A DNA stretch of 64,000 nt from Hyphomicrobiales bacterium (GTDB lineage: Bacteria > Pseudomonadota > Alphaproteobacteria > Rhizobiales > Rhizobiaceae): assembly GCA_900471515.1 (NCBI GenBank), contig UCFC01000010.1, positions 186,001-250,000 on the forward strand. The letters are read 5' to 3'. Numbering within the stretch: the first letter of the stretch is position 1; the number at the start of each line of letters is the position of its first letter. The notes beneath the pieces were generated by a model, which saw only the letters and a program-made list of their open reading frames with translations, did not search any database and was not told the DNA's origin. The position numbers and the translations under genes were made by a program. Below are positions 55,018 to 63,788 of this stretch, piece after piece.

Positions 55018-55816
55018 AAACCCCGTCGTGACCGGGCTTGCGCTTGCCGCCGGCCTGATCTTCCTTTCGCCGGTGCTTTATTCCATCTGGATGTCCTTCG
55101 AGACGGCTCAGTCCTATTATACCGGCAGATACGAATTCACGCTGGACAACTACGTCCGTGCTGTCGCCGAATACAATTTCGCCCGCTATCTTCTCAACAG
55201 CATCATCGTGTCCGGTCTCGTCACTCTGCTCGGTATCACCGTTGCGACCATGGCCGCATTCGCTTTCGCGCGCTACCGGTTTCGGGGCGGCAACCTGCTT
55301 TTCGGCGCCACTGTCGCCACGCTGATGATCCCCAGCCATATCAGCCTGATCCCAAATTATCTGACGCTTGCCAAGGCTGGCCTGCTCGATACCTATGCCG
55401 GCCTCATCCTGCCCGCGATATCGAACGGCTTTGCCGCGTTTTTCCTGCGCCAGTATATCAAGGGCATTCCAAAGGCACTGGACGAGGCTGCCTATATGGA
55501 CGGCGCGACACCGCTGCAGGTGCTCTGGCGGGTGATCGTGCCGATCGCAAGACCCGCCATCTTCTCGATGGGTCTCTACATCTTCATCACGGAATGGAAC
55601 AACTACATCTGGCCGCTTGTCGCCGTCGGCAAGGAAGACCTCTACACGCTGCAGATCGGCCTTGCCCGCCTCTATCGCATAAACCCCGGCGAAGGCCTCG
55701 TCGATTGGCCGCTCGTCATGGCGGCCTGCACTCTCAGCATGTTGCCCGTGCTGCTCGGTTTCCTGCTCGTCGAACGCCATCTCGTGCGTGGCATCACCCT
55801 TGGCGCGGTCAAATAA
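55007..55816 (+). CDS. ugpE: UgpE-like ABC transporter permease
   Basis: 269 residues with CGGAGGG upstream of the ATG inside the previous gene. Six membrane helices, the EAA loop ALDEAAYMDGATPLQVLW and FITEWNNYIWPLVAVG, a typical UgpE segment. Pairs with UgpA to form the pore. Confidence 0.9.
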   Translation: MKLENPVVTGLALAAGLIFLSPVLYSIWMSFETAQSYYTGRYEFTLDNYVRAVAEYNFARYLLNSIIVSGLVTLLGITVATMAAFAFARYRFRGGNLLFGATVATLMIPSHISLIPNYLTLAKAGLLDTYAGLILPAISNGFAAFFLRQYIKGIPKALDEAAYMDGATPLQVLWRVIVPIARPAIFSMGLYIFITEWNNYIWPLVAVGKEDLYTLQIGLARLYRINPGEGLVDWPLVMAACTLSMLPVLLGFLLVERHLVRGITLGAVK

Positions 55817-55840
55817 ATCATGAAGAAGGACAAATATAGA

Positions 55841-56590
55841 ATGACACGCATCGCTTCGCACCGCGGCGGCACTCTGGAATATGGCGACAGCACGCCGCAA
55901 GGTTTTGCTGCAACGGCAAATATGCCCCTCGAAGAAGTGGAATTCGACGTCCATCCGACAGCTGACGGCGCGATCATTGTCCATCACGACGCAACACTTG
56001 ACGGCACGACGGACCGCAGCGGCGCGATCGCCGCCATGAGCGAGGCGGAGGTTCGCGCCGCCGTCATCAACTACGGTGCCGGCGCGCATCCGATCTCGCT
56101 GACCGAACTCTGTGCGATCTATGCCGATAGCGCGGTCGATTTTCGCTGCGAGATCAAGCCGGGGGTCGACGGCCGGCCCTACGAAAATTTCGTGCCACGC
56201 GTCGTCGAGACCCTCGCCCGCCACGGCATGCTCGAAAGGACGACCTTTTCCTCTTTTCTGGTGGAATCGCAAAACGCGCTTTCGGCCGCCACCAGCCGGC
56301 CGAGACTCTGGCTCGTCAGCCCGCCCGTATTGCGCCAGCTCGGACCTGCTGCCGTGATCGAGCTCGCAAAGTCCCGCGGCATCCCGGAAATTGGCGTGCA
56401 TGTGGATACGGCGGATTCCGTGTTGATGGCTGAGGTCGAAGCCGCCGGGCTCGATTTCGGCTGCTGGGCCGCGCATTCGGCCCGGCAGATCGAAAAGCTG
56501 CTGGCGCTCGGCGTAAAGGTCTTCACGACGGACCGGCCCAGTCTCGCCATCGCCATTCGCAACCGTTTCCGGGCTGAGGCAGAACTATGA
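55841..56590 (+). CDS. ugpQ: glycerophosphodiester phosphodiesterase
   Basis: 249 residues from ATG 55841 (AAGAAGGA ten bases upstream; ATG 55820 is also in frame). GDPD motifs: ASHRGGTLEYGDST (catalytic His), EFDVHPTADGAIIVHHDATL (metal Asp and second His), FRCEIKPG. Hydrolyses glycerophosphodiesters to glycerol-3-P and an alcohol, the substrate of the transporter around it. No signal peptide, so it acts in the cytoplasm after uptake. Overlaps the ATPase start by ATGA. Confidence 0.9.
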   Translation: MTRIASHRGGTLEYGDSTPQGFAATANMPLEEVEFDVHPTADGAIIVHHDATLDGTTDRSGAIAAMSEAEVRAAVINYGAGAHPISLTELCAIYADSAVDFRCEIKPGVDGRPYENFVPRVVETLARHGMLERTTFSSFLVESQNALSAATSRPRLWLVSPPVLRQLGPAAVIELAKSRGIPEIGVHVDTADSVLMAEVEAAGLDFGCWAAHSARQIEKLLALGVKVFTTDRPSLAIAIRNRFRAEAEL

Positions 56591-57633
56591 GCGGGATCAC
56601 TCTTCGGGACATCAGAAAATCCTATCCCGGCGGGCCGGAAGTCCTGCACGGCGTCTCCATGGATATCAGGTCAGGTGAATTCGTTGTCATCGTCGGCCCG
56701 TCCGGCTGCGGCAAGTCCACCCTGTTGCGCCTCGTTGCAGGGCTTGAGCGCTGCGAAGAGGGCGATATCGAAATCGGTGGACGACGCGCCAACGATCTCG
56801 CTCCGCAGGACCGCGACATCGCCATGATCTTCCAGAACTACGCGCTCTACCCGCACATGACGGTGCGCCAGAATATCGCCTTCGGCCTGGAACTGCGGGG
56901 CATGCCGAAAGCCGAGCGCAATGCACGCGCCGAAAGCGTTGCCGCGACGCTGCAACTCGATGCCTATCTCGATCGCAAGCCGGGTGCGCTTTCCGGCGGC
57001 CAGCGTCAGCGCGTGGCGATGGGTCGCGCAATGGCGCGCAACAGTTCCATCTTCCTGATGGACGAGCCACTGTCGAACCTCGACAATGCGCTGCGCGTTG
57101 CCATGCGCACTGAGATCAAGGAGTTGCATCGCCAGCTTGGTGCCACCATCGTCTATGTCACGCATGACCAGACCGAGGCGCTCTCGCTGGCCGACAGGAT
57201 TGCTGTGATGAAGGACGGCGATCTCCTGCAGTTCGACACACCCGAAGCCATTTATGACGCGCCGCAGAACCGCTTTGTCGCGGGCTTTCTGGGCGTTCCC
57301 GCAATGAATTTCCTGCCTGTCGAACATATCCCCGGCTGGCAGGGCCGGAACGGGCTGACGGCGGGACTGAGGCCCGAGTCCATGGCAATCAGCGCCACCG
57401 AGCCGCACGAGCCTGCCCTGCCCGCCCGGCTCATGCTGTCGGAGATGACGGGTTCTGATATTATTCTGCATTGTGACAGTCCGGCTGGACGCATCACGCT
57501 GACCAGCCCGCGCAAGGACGTGCCGCGGCATGCGGACAACTTCTGGGTCATGTGCGACCTTGACCGCGCCGTGTTTTTCGATAACCAGAGCGGGAAGCGC
57601 GTCGATCTTTCAGCCGAGGATCGTGATATCTAG
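56587..57633 (+). CDS. ugpC: UgpC-like ABC transporter ATP-binding protein
   Basis: 348 residues. Walker A GPSGCGKST at 37-45, signature LSGGQRQ near 135 and Walker B IFLMDEP near 157, with the MalK/UgpC C-terminal domain (GLRPESMAIS). Coupled to ugpQ by ATGA (56587-56590). Energises uptake through UgpA/E. Unlike E. coli, where ugpC precedes ugpQ, here ugpQ comes first. Confidence 0.93.
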   Translation: MSGITLRDIRKSYPGGPEVLHGVSMDIRSGEFVVIVGPSGCGKSTLLRLVAGLERCEEGDIEIGGRRANDLAPQDRDIAMIFQNYALYPHMTVRQNIAFGLELRGMPKAERNARAESVAATLQLDAYLDRKPGALSGGQRQRVAMGRAMARNSSIFLMDEPLSNLDNALRVAMRTEIKELHRQLGATIVYVTHDQTEALSLADRIAVMKDGDLLQFDTPEAIYDAPQNRFVAGFLGVPAMNFLPVEHIPGWQGRNGLTAGLRPESMAISATEPHEPALPARLMLSEMTGSDIILHCDSPAGRITLTSPRKDVPRHADNFWVMCDLDRAVFFDNQSGKRVDLSAEDRDI

Positions 57634-57681
57634 ACGCCCCTGGCCGCGGTTGAAGAAAAGTGCCCCGCAAGAAGTGACGCA

Positions 57682-58569
57682 ATGGAAAGACAGAACGAAA
57701 TTCCGCAACTTCTCGGCGATCTCATCAGTCGCAATTCGACCAAGCTCACGGAGGCCGATACTCGCCTTCTCGACGTGATGATGCAGGACCCGATCCGCGC
57801 GGCGATGGAAAACGGCAAGGCCGTCTCCTTTCGTGCCGGAGTGCACCCCGCCTCAGCCGTACGGTTGGCGCGCCGCCTCGGCTTCAAGGGTTATCCTGAA
57901 TTCCGGACATTCCTGCAGGCGAACCTTATCGAAGGCGGCGGCGACTTTGAAAGCCCGGCTGCCCGCATGGCCGCCCGACTCGTCCGAGCGGAAGATGGCG
58001 GCGTGCTTTCCTCCGTCCTCGACAGCGAGATAGCCGCCCTCCAGCAGGTGCGAAACGCCGTTGCCGACGCCGATATCAGAGGCTTTTCGGAGATCCTTCG
58101 TGATTGCCGGCGGGTCTTCGTCTTCGGGCGCGGCCATTCTGCCGCGCTCGCCTCGCTGATCGCGCTGAGGCTCAGCCGCTCGGGCTATCCGGCAGTCGAT
58201 CTCGCGAGCCAGATGCATCTGATCGCCGAGGCGCTGGCAACCCTGGGGCCGGGCGACGTCCTCTGGCTGCTTGCCTTCCGCAAAGCCTCGCCGCTCATTC
58301 ATCAGATCAGGGAGATCGCCGCCGAAAGGGGCGCAAAAACGCTGGCGCTGACCGATCTTCTCAGCGCCCGCATCGACCCCGCGCCCGACCGGCAGATCTC
58401 GGTCTCCCGCGGGGAAGCGGGCGAATCGCAGTCGCTCGTCGTTCCCATGACGATCGCCAACGCCGTCATTCTCGACCTTGCCGCGATCGACGATGGACGC
58501 TCGCTACGCGCCCTCAGTGCTTTCAAGGCTTTCCGCGCGGATTGCGGCCTGTCCCCGGTGATCCTGTAA
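57682..58569 (+). CDS. RpiR/MurR-family transcriptional regulator
   Basis: 295 residues. N-terminal HTH_6-type domain (about 20-75, FRAGVHPASAVRLARRLGFKGYPEFR, with the recognition helix at ASAVRLARRLG) followed by a SIS sugar-phosphate-binding domain (RRVFVFGRGHSAALASLIAL, DVLWLLAFRKASPLI). Lies 48 bases after ugpC on the same strand, so it likely controls this operon in response to a phosphorylated ligand. Confidence 0.9.
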   Translation: MERQNEIPQLLGDLISRNSTKLTEADTRLLDVMMQDPIRAAMENGKAVSFRAGVHPASAVRLARRLGFKGYPEFRTFLQANLIEGGGDFESPAARMAARLVRAEDGGVLSSVLDSEIAALQQVRNAVADADIRGFSEILRDCRRVFVFGRGHSAALASLIALRLSRSGYPAVDLASQMHLIAEALATLGPGDVLWLLAFRKASPLIHQIREIAAERGAKTLALTDLLSARIDPAPDRQISVSRGEAGESQSLVVPMTIANAVILDLAAIDDGRSLRALSAFKAFRADCGLSPVIL

Positions 58570-58654
58570 CGGCAAAACCGCCCTCCACGATCGTTCAAAG
58601 ACCAGGAGCCTCATCCGAGAGACATTCAGCCTCCCGGAGAGATCTATTCGGACT

Positions 58655-58912
58655 TCAGGCCGCCCGGGCGGCCTTGGCGGGGATCTCCACGTCGATTTCG
58701 AGAATCGAGACGTTCTCGCCGCGATCGATCCTTATCTGCAGGCGATCGCCTTCGATTTCGACATGCTTGGCGATAACCGCAAGAATCTCCTCCCTGAGAA
58801 GAGACACGAGATCCGAGCCGGGGGACATGCGTTCGTGCGCCAGGAGCACTTGCAGGCGCTCGCGCGCGATCGGCGCAGTTTTTTTCTTCTGGAAGAAATC
58901 GAACACGCTCAT
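58655..58912 (-). CDS. minE: cell division topological specificity factor MinE
   Basis: 85 residues. [20 protein letters not shown] is the membrane/MinD-binding N terminus; [20 protein letters not shown] continues the topological specificity domain. Stimulates MinD ATPase and restricts MinCD to the poles. Coupled to minD by the ATGA overlap at 58909-58912. Confidence 0.95.
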   Translation of the reverse strand: MSVFDFFQKKKTAPIARERLQVLLAHERMSPGSDLVSLLREEILAVIAKHVEIEGDRLQIRIDRGENVSILEIDVEIPAKAARAA

Positions 58913-59724
58913 GCTGCCCTCCGTCCGAAGATCTTGTCGAACAGGCCGCGCTTTTCGCCGGGGATCGTGACCGGGAGAACCTCGCCGTTGAGGCGTCGAA
59001 CCGCTTCGAAATAGGCCTTTGCCGGGGCACTGTTCTGATCTGCAAGCGTGACCGGGGCGCCGAGATTGGAAGCACGCAGCACATCCATGCTTTCCGGAAT
59101 GATGCCAAGCAGCGGGATCGACAGGATCTCCAGCACGTCATCCACCTTCAGCATGTCGCCACGCTCAGCGCGGGTAACGTCGTAGCGGGTGAGAAGCAGG
59201 TGCTTTTCAATGCGCTCGCCTCGTTCCGCCTTTTCCGTCTTGGCATCCAGAAGACCGATGATGCGGTCGGAATCGCGTACCGAGGAGACTTCCGGGTTGG
59301 TCACGACGACGGCGATGTCGGCATGCCGCATCGCCAGCGTTGCGCCGCGCTCGATGCCCGCAGGACTGTCGCAAATGACCCAGTCGAAGTGCTTCTTGAG
59401 TTCGTTGATGACGCGCTCGACACCTTCAGCCGTGAGGCAATCCTTGTCGCGCGTCTGGGATGCCGGCAGGAGGAACAACGTCTCCAGCCGCTTGTCGCGG
59501 ATCAGCGCCTGGGTCAGCTTCGCATCACCCTGAATGACATTGATCATGTCATAGACGACCCTTCGCTCCGCGCCCATGACGAGATCGAGGTTGCGGAGGC
59601 CGACGTCGAAATCGACGACGACAACCTTCTCGTTCCTTTGCGCCAGCGCCGCCCCCAATGCCGCAGTCGAGGTTGTCTTGCCAACGCCACCTTTACCCGA
59701 GGTTACAACAATGACCTTTCCCAT
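58909..59724 (-). CDS. minD: septum site-determining ATPase MinD
   Basis: 271 residues, with GGAGAGGGAT directly before the ATG. Deviant Walker A KGGVGKT at 11-17, [25 protein letters not shown], and an amphipathic C-terminal helix ([11 protein letters not shown]) that binds the membrane. Recruits MinC. Middle gene of minCDE. Confidence 0.96.
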   Translation of the reverse strand: MGKVIVVTSGKGGVGKTTSTAALGAALAQRNEKVVVVDFDVGLRNLDLVMGAERRVVYDMINVIQGDAKLTQALIRDKRLETLFLLPASQTRDKDCLTAEGVERVINELKKHFDWVICDSPAGIERGATLAMRHADIAVVVTNPEVSSVRDSDRIIGLLDAKTEKAERGERIEKHLLLTRYDVTRAERGDMLKVDDVLEILSIPLLGIIPESMDVLRASNLGAPVTLADQNSAPAKAYFEAVRRLNGEVLPVTIPGEKRGLFDKIFGRRAA

Positions 59725-59754
59725 ATCCCTCTCCTGTTTAAACCATTCACCCTG

Positions 59755-60498
59755 TTAAATCAGTCGCGACGCCATGATCGCATCGTTCTCGAGCCATAAT
59801 TGCGCGGGTTGGCCACGCAGTTCCGCCGGCAGATCGTCGGCGGTCTTGTATATCCCGTCGATAGCCAGAAGCTCAGCTTCGAGCTTGCGGCAGAAAATTC
59901 GCGCTGCCGAATTACCGACCGATCCAGCAAGCGCCCGTCCACGAAGTGCGCCGTAGACGTGGATCGAACCACCAGCGATAACTTCGGCACCCGAAGCGAT
60001 GGATCCGATGACCGTTACGTCCCCTTCCGGGAAAACGATGGACTGGCCCGAGCGAACCGGTTCCTGCAGCACGAGCGAGGACGGAGCCGCGCGAACAACC
60101 GGCGCAACGACTTCCCGCACGTCGGCTGGCTGCGCCTTGTTCGGCCTTTGCACTTCGGTCTGCGCGCCAGCTGCGGGCATCTCAACGTCAGCAGCCGGTC
60201 GCCCGCCAACCATGCCCGGCGGCATGCTAGCATCGAGCTGAGATGGCCGCGCGCCTTCAATACCCATCACCCTGACGCCGCGCTCGCCGAGAGCTGCAAC
60301 CATTCCCTTGAGGGCGGCACGATCCAGCGCGAGTTCACTGACATCCAGAACAACCGGCCTTCCGAGGAAAAAGCCAGCCGATCGCGCAGCAAGGTCGTCG
60401 AGACGTGCAAGCCAATCGTCGAACGGCAGATCGGGCGTGAGTACGACCGCAAGAAACGATCGACCCTTGATGCGAATGGAGCGTGCGTCGGTTAACAC
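59755..60498 (-). CDS. minC: septum formation inhibitor MinC
   Basis: 247 residues from GTG 60498, the only start in this frame after the upstream stop. N-terminal MinC_N domain (IRIKGRSFLAVVL), a Pro/Ala-rich linker (about 90-140), and the C-terminal beta-helix with VIGSIASGAEVIAGGSIHVY and GALRGRALAGSVGN, which binds MinD and blocks FtsZ. First gene of the operon; two CtrA boxes lie directly upstream. Confidence 0.94.
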   Translation of the reverse strand: MLTDARSIRIKGRSFLAVVLTPDLPFDDWLARLDDLAARSAGFFLGRPVVLDVSELALDRAALKGMVAALGERGVRVMGIEGARPSQLDASMPPGMVGGRPAADVEMPAAGAQTEVQRPNKAQPADVREVVAPVVRAAPSSLVLQEPVRSGQSIVFPEGDVTVIGSIASGAEVIAGGSIHVYGALRGRALAGSVGNSAARIFCRKLEAELLAIDGIYKTADDLPAELRGQPAQLWLENDAIMASRLI

Positions 60499-60512
60499 GT
60501 TAGTAAACTTGG

Positions 60513-60528
60513 TTAATTTCGATTTAAC
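60513..60528. promoter_or_regulatory. CtrA-type box 1
   Basis: TTAA-N7-TTAAC, with N7 = TTTCGAT. The reverse strand also reads TTAA-N7-TTAAC, since a C and a G flank both sides correctly. It lies 15-30 bases upstream of the minC GTG start. Confidence 0.8.
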
Positions 60529-60547
60529 AGCTTTAGCTGCTTCATGG

Positions 60548-60563
60548 TTAACAAATCGTTAAC
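60548..60563. promoter_or_regulatory. CtrA-type box 2
   Basis: TTAA-N7-TTAAC, with N7 = CAAATCG, again valid on both strands. It lies 35 bp from box 1. Upstream of minCDE, where CtrA control of division-site genes is known in alphaproteobacteria. Confidence 0.8.
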
Positions 60564-60809
60564 GCGGCGTTGGCGGAGCCAAAAATGTGGCCCTGAAACG
60601 GTCGTGCGCGCCCACGCAACTTCGCACGTTTTGCGAGTTATGTTTCTGCCCTTTGCTCAAGAAATCAGGGGCTTCTTCTGATTTCAAGGGCGGCAGAAAC
60701 GCGAAGCCGTTGCTCGAATGAGAGCCGTGCTCTTGCTAAAATCGTATGTTCGCTCGCAGAGTACCGCTGCCGGTGTGACAGACTCACAATACGGACATGC
60801 GGAGCACGG

Positions 60810-61439
60810 ATGACAAGCTTTCTCATCACAGGACTGGAAACGGCAAGATTCACGATCCTCCTGGCGCATGGCGCAGGCGGGGCGATGGATTCGGCATCGA
60901 TGAGCGATTTGTCGAAGGCACTCGCCGCCGGCGGCTTCAGGGTGGCGCGCTTCGAGTTTGCCTATATGGCGCAGCGTCGCCTGAGCGGAGCGGTCAAGCC
61001 TCCGCCACGCGCCGACCAACTCCTTGACGAATACCGTGTCGCGATCGGCGGATTGGGCGCCGGCAACCTGATCATCGGCGGCAAGTCGATGGGCGGCCGT
61101 GTGGCGAGCATGATCGCAGACGAGACTTTTGCGGCGAAGAAAATCCGGGGCCTGCTTTGCCTCGGATATCCGTTTCACCCGCCCGGCAAGCCGGAACAGC
61201 TTCGCACGGCACATCTCCAAGACCTGCGCACGCCCACACTGATCTGCCAGGGAACACGCGATCCGTTCGGATCAAGGCAAGAGGTCGAGTCCTATACGCT
61301 CTCCGATCAGATCGAGCTCCTGTGGCTTGAAGATGGCGACCATGATCTCAAGCCGCGAAAGAAGATCTCGGGATATTCCGTTGCCGACCATATGCGGCAA
61401 TTGTCGGAATATACGACGGCATGGGCAGAGAGGTTGTGA
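60810..61439 (+). CDS. alpha/beta hydrolase of the KANL3/Tex30 type
   Basis: 209 residues with GGAGCACGG before the ATG. LLAHGAGGAMDSASM forms the oxyanion region, GGKSMGGRVASM the nucleophile elbow (Ser in G-K-S-M-G), and RDPFGSRQEV plus DGDHDLKPRK give Asp and His. This family occurs in bacteria and animals and is of unknown substrate. Divergent from minCDE. Confidence 0.87.
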   Translation: MTSFLITGLETARFTILLAHGAGGAMDSASMSDLSKALAAGGFRVARFEFAYMAQRRLSGAVKPPPRADQLLDEYRVAIGGLGAGNLIIGGKSMGGRVASMIADETFAAKKIRGLLCLGYPFHPPGKPEQLRTAHLQDLRTPTLICQGTRDPFGSRQEVESYTLSDQIELLWLEDGDHDLKPRKKISGYSVADHMRQLSEYTTAWAERL

Positions 61440-61634
61440 CGAACGGATCAGCGCTCGCCACACGCGATAATCCTGTTCATATCAACCGTTTACTCGATAT
61501 TTGAGCTTATTCAGTAAACACTTTTAAAAGGTTTGCTTGATCGAATGGCGCCTTCGCGCATCGACGCGGAAATCAGTTCCTGAACAAAGCGGCTCTCAGT
61601 TGAACACGCTTTGTCATCCGGCGGGAAATCAGTC

Positions 61635-62900
61635 ATGGGCGCGATCGAAGGCAGGAAGATTGACAGTAATCTTTCCATCTATCTTGATCTGTTGCGGTTG
61701 GGCGCCGCCGTTGTCGTCTTTCTATCCCATGCGCATGTCTTCCTGCTCCCCTCCATCAAGATCGGGCCTCTGGGCTGGGGACGCGAAGCCGTCGCCGTCT
61801 TCTTCGTTCTTTCGGGATTCGTCATCAGCTATGTCGGCCGGGTGAGCGAAAGGGAATGGCGCATATATCTCGTCGCCCGCCTCGCCCGGATCATGCCGGT
61901 CGCCCTGCTGGCGATTGCGGTCATCTTCGCGGCCGACAGTATCGGGATGCGCGCAAACGCGTTTTATTATGATTTCATCAACACCGGATTTTTCACTCCG
62001 GTATCGGTCGAAGCCGCGCTGGCCTATATCACCTTCACCAATCAGTTGTGGTTTGCACATGCGGTTTTTGGCAGCGGCGAACCCTACTGGTCGCTGGGCT
62101 TCGAGGTTCAGTATTACCTGTTTTTCGGGCTGTTCGCCTTTTCGCCGCGGCGCGCGAAAATACCGCTACTGTGCCTCTGGGCTGCGGTCGCCGGCCCGAA
62201 GATCCTGATGTATATGCCGCTGTGGCTCATGGGATGGCTGACGATGAAATGCGTCATCGAACGCCCGCCGTTCGAGCGCCGCATCTCCATTGCCATGATC
62301 ATCGCTTCGCTTGTGCTGTTCTTCAGCCTGAAACTCTTTTTCGACCGGGCGGCGACAAACATGTACGAAACCTGGTCGGCGTCGCAGGAAGCGATCAATT
62401 TCGTATATTTCAATCTCATCGGCGTTGCGGTCGCCCTTCACCTCATTGGTGCGGCGTCGCTGCTATATCGGGCACGGCCGCTGTTCGAAAAGACAGGCCC
62501 GGCGATCAGATGGATGGCAGGTGGAAGTTTCACACTCTATCTTGTCCACCAGCCTCTGATCCTGATGTTTGCGTCCTTCCTGCATCCGGTGGAGGAGCAT
62601 GTCCCGATGGCGGCAGCCCTGCTGGTTGCCTGCTTCACACTTTGCTTCCTGCTGGCCGAAGTTGCCGAACGCCGAAAGAAGCTCTTCGCCAAACTTATCG
62701 TAAGCCTGCTGCCGGCGCTGTCGCGAACGGACCAGAAAGTGCCTGCCAACATTGCTGCTGACGGTGCCCCCTCAGACGATACGGCGCCGGCGACCGCGCA
62801 ACTCATTCGGGTTCTCGAGGAGATGCAGAACGCTCTCGATGGGGAGAAAAAAGCCGATGGCAGCCATGAGGCGCCGCGGGACCGCGTATCGCGCGCTTGA
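61635..62900 (+). CDS. acyltransferase family 3 membrane protein
   Basis: 421 residues from ATG 61635 (GCGGG upstream; a TTG at 61611 is also in frame). LDLLRLGAAVVVFLSHAH holds the conserved R and H of acyltransferase-3 proteins (OafA/NodX/ExoZ-like), followed by about ten membrane helices and GREAVAVFFVLSGFVISYVG. A cytosolic tail of about 60 polar residues ends it. May acetylate or succinylate a polysaccharide; no proof that it works on the EPS encoded nearby. Confidence 0.88.
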   Translation: MGAIEGRKIDSNLSIYLDLLRLGAAVVVFLSHAHVFLLPSIKIGPLGWGREAVAVFFVLSGFVISYVGRVSEREWRIYLVARLARIMPVALLAIAVIFAADSIGMRANAFYYDFINTGFFTPVSVEAALAYITFTNQLWFAHAVFGSGEPYWSLGFEVQYYLFFGLFAFSPRRAKIPLLCLWAAVAGPKILMYMPLWLMGWLTMKCVIERPPFERRISIAMIIASLVLFFSLKLFFDRAATNMYETWSASQEAINFVYFNLIGVAVALHLIGAASLLYRARPLFEKTGPAIRWMAGGSFTLYLVHQPLILMFASFLHPVEEHVPMAAALLVACFTLCFLLAEVAERRKKLFAKLIVSLLPALSRTDQKVPANIAADGAPSDDTAPATAQLIRVLEEMQNALDGEKKADGSHEAPRDRVSRA

Positions 62901-62973
62901 ATGACCGGATCTCCGACAGCTCGTCGGATCGGGCTGATCGAGCGTTCGCGCACTCGTTTTCCGATCTTCCGCC

Positions 62974-63168
62974 TCAGTGAACGCTCGGGAGCTTGACGGC
63001 CGAGGCAAAATCCTCCGCCACCAGTTCGCTGATTGCGATCAATGTTTCCTCGATCGTAAAACCGGAGGCGACAGCCGCATCGATCAGATCCTGCAGATCC
63101 GGTCCGATAGCCTCCCGGCAATCGTCGAGCCGATCATCGGAAACGGTCAGGCTACGCAATTCCTCCAT
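62974..63168 (-). CDS. small acidic protein of unknown function
   Basis: 64 residues with AAAGGGACATC before the ATG, a convincing ribosome site. The pattern of helices (LDDCREAIGPDLQDLIDAAV, TIEETLIAISELV) looks like a short helical bundle. Family not recognised; similar short proteins accompany many Rhizobiaceae genomes. It lies downstream of the truncated S21 gene on the same strand. Confidence 0.6.
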   Translation of the reverse strand: MEELRSLTVSDDRLDDCREAIGPDLQDLIDAAVASGFTIEETLIAISELVAEDFASAVKLPSVH

Positions 63169-63236
63169 GATGTCCCTTTCCAGAATAGAGGGCCAGAATA
63201 AGGAGCCGCCGGCAGATTGCGGCGACGCCTCGCTTA

Positions 63237-63350
63237 TCAGCGCGCCGACCCGCGGCGTCTTGCGACCGGCAGAAGCCCCTCGCGCTGCATCTTCTTCTTC
63301 AGTACACGAAGAGCCTGTTCAACGTTGTTGTCTCTGACGACGACCTGCAT
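63237..63350 (-). CDS. rpsU: truncated ribosomal protein S21 paralogue
   Basis: 37 residues, too short for usual ORF lists. AAAGGAG lies six bases upstream of the [23 protein letters not shown] followed by MQREG is the N-terminal half of S21; after that only 13 unrelated residues ([12 protein letters not shown]) precede TGA, where S21 normally continues to about 70 residues with basic helices. The other two frames downstream do not show the missing part. Either a decayed copy or a new short protein that keeps S21's ribosome-binding N terminus. Confidence 0.7.
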   Translation of the reverse strand: MQVVVRDNNVEQALRVLKKKMQREGLLPVARRRGSAR

Positions 63351-63788
63351 GTTGTCTCCTTTCGGATGATGGCGCTGAGCCCGCTCGCCTGGCAATCCAG
63401 CGGCATTCGCTCTGCGTGAAATAGCCTTGGATGCGACAATCAGAGGATTGCGCTTTGCTGCCGCGCATCAACGCGGGCTGAGTTCGCCAATGGTCTGCGC
63501 TTGCGAAAGTCTTGGCTGGACCGCGCATCCTCTCCTCACGCGGAGATTTGGTCGCTCTTTGGGTTCCTGCCCAGACGATAAGGGTGATGCCACCTAGGTA
63601 AGAACGGCCTCACGCTATTGCAAGACAGACCCGCCCTGCCTCAATGACGGGCCATTGGGAACCTTCCGAGATCGCGCAACAAGTCCCTTCGCAATGAGCG
63701 GGCATTCGCCCCGATATATCAAACCTTCGCTCTACCAGCATCCGGCGCAATCCGCGCGACTGGAAACATAGGAGCGATCATACGCCCG
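63351..63788. other. 438-base region, nothing recognised
   Basis: Contains the strong SD of the S21-like gene at its left end. Several short frames lack start signals. No RNA gene or repeat was recognised. Confidence 0.4.

Larger units (their letters stand above)
60499..60809. promoter_or_regulatory. divergent control region of minCDE and the alpha/beta hydrolase
   Basis: About 311 bases. The half next to minC has two CtrA-type boxes (60513-60528 and 60548-60563). The rest has no recognised gene or repeat, and includes the hydrolase promoter with GGAG near 60801. Confidence 0.6.

Noticed and set aside
54986-56476. 496-codon minus-strand frame
   Set aside because: Antisense to ugpE and ugpQ, both with conserved motifs; no domain in the antisense product.
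60684-61220. 178-codon minus-strand frame upstream of minCDE
   Set aside because: Lies opposite the alpha/beta hydrolase with a complete catalytic triad and good SD.
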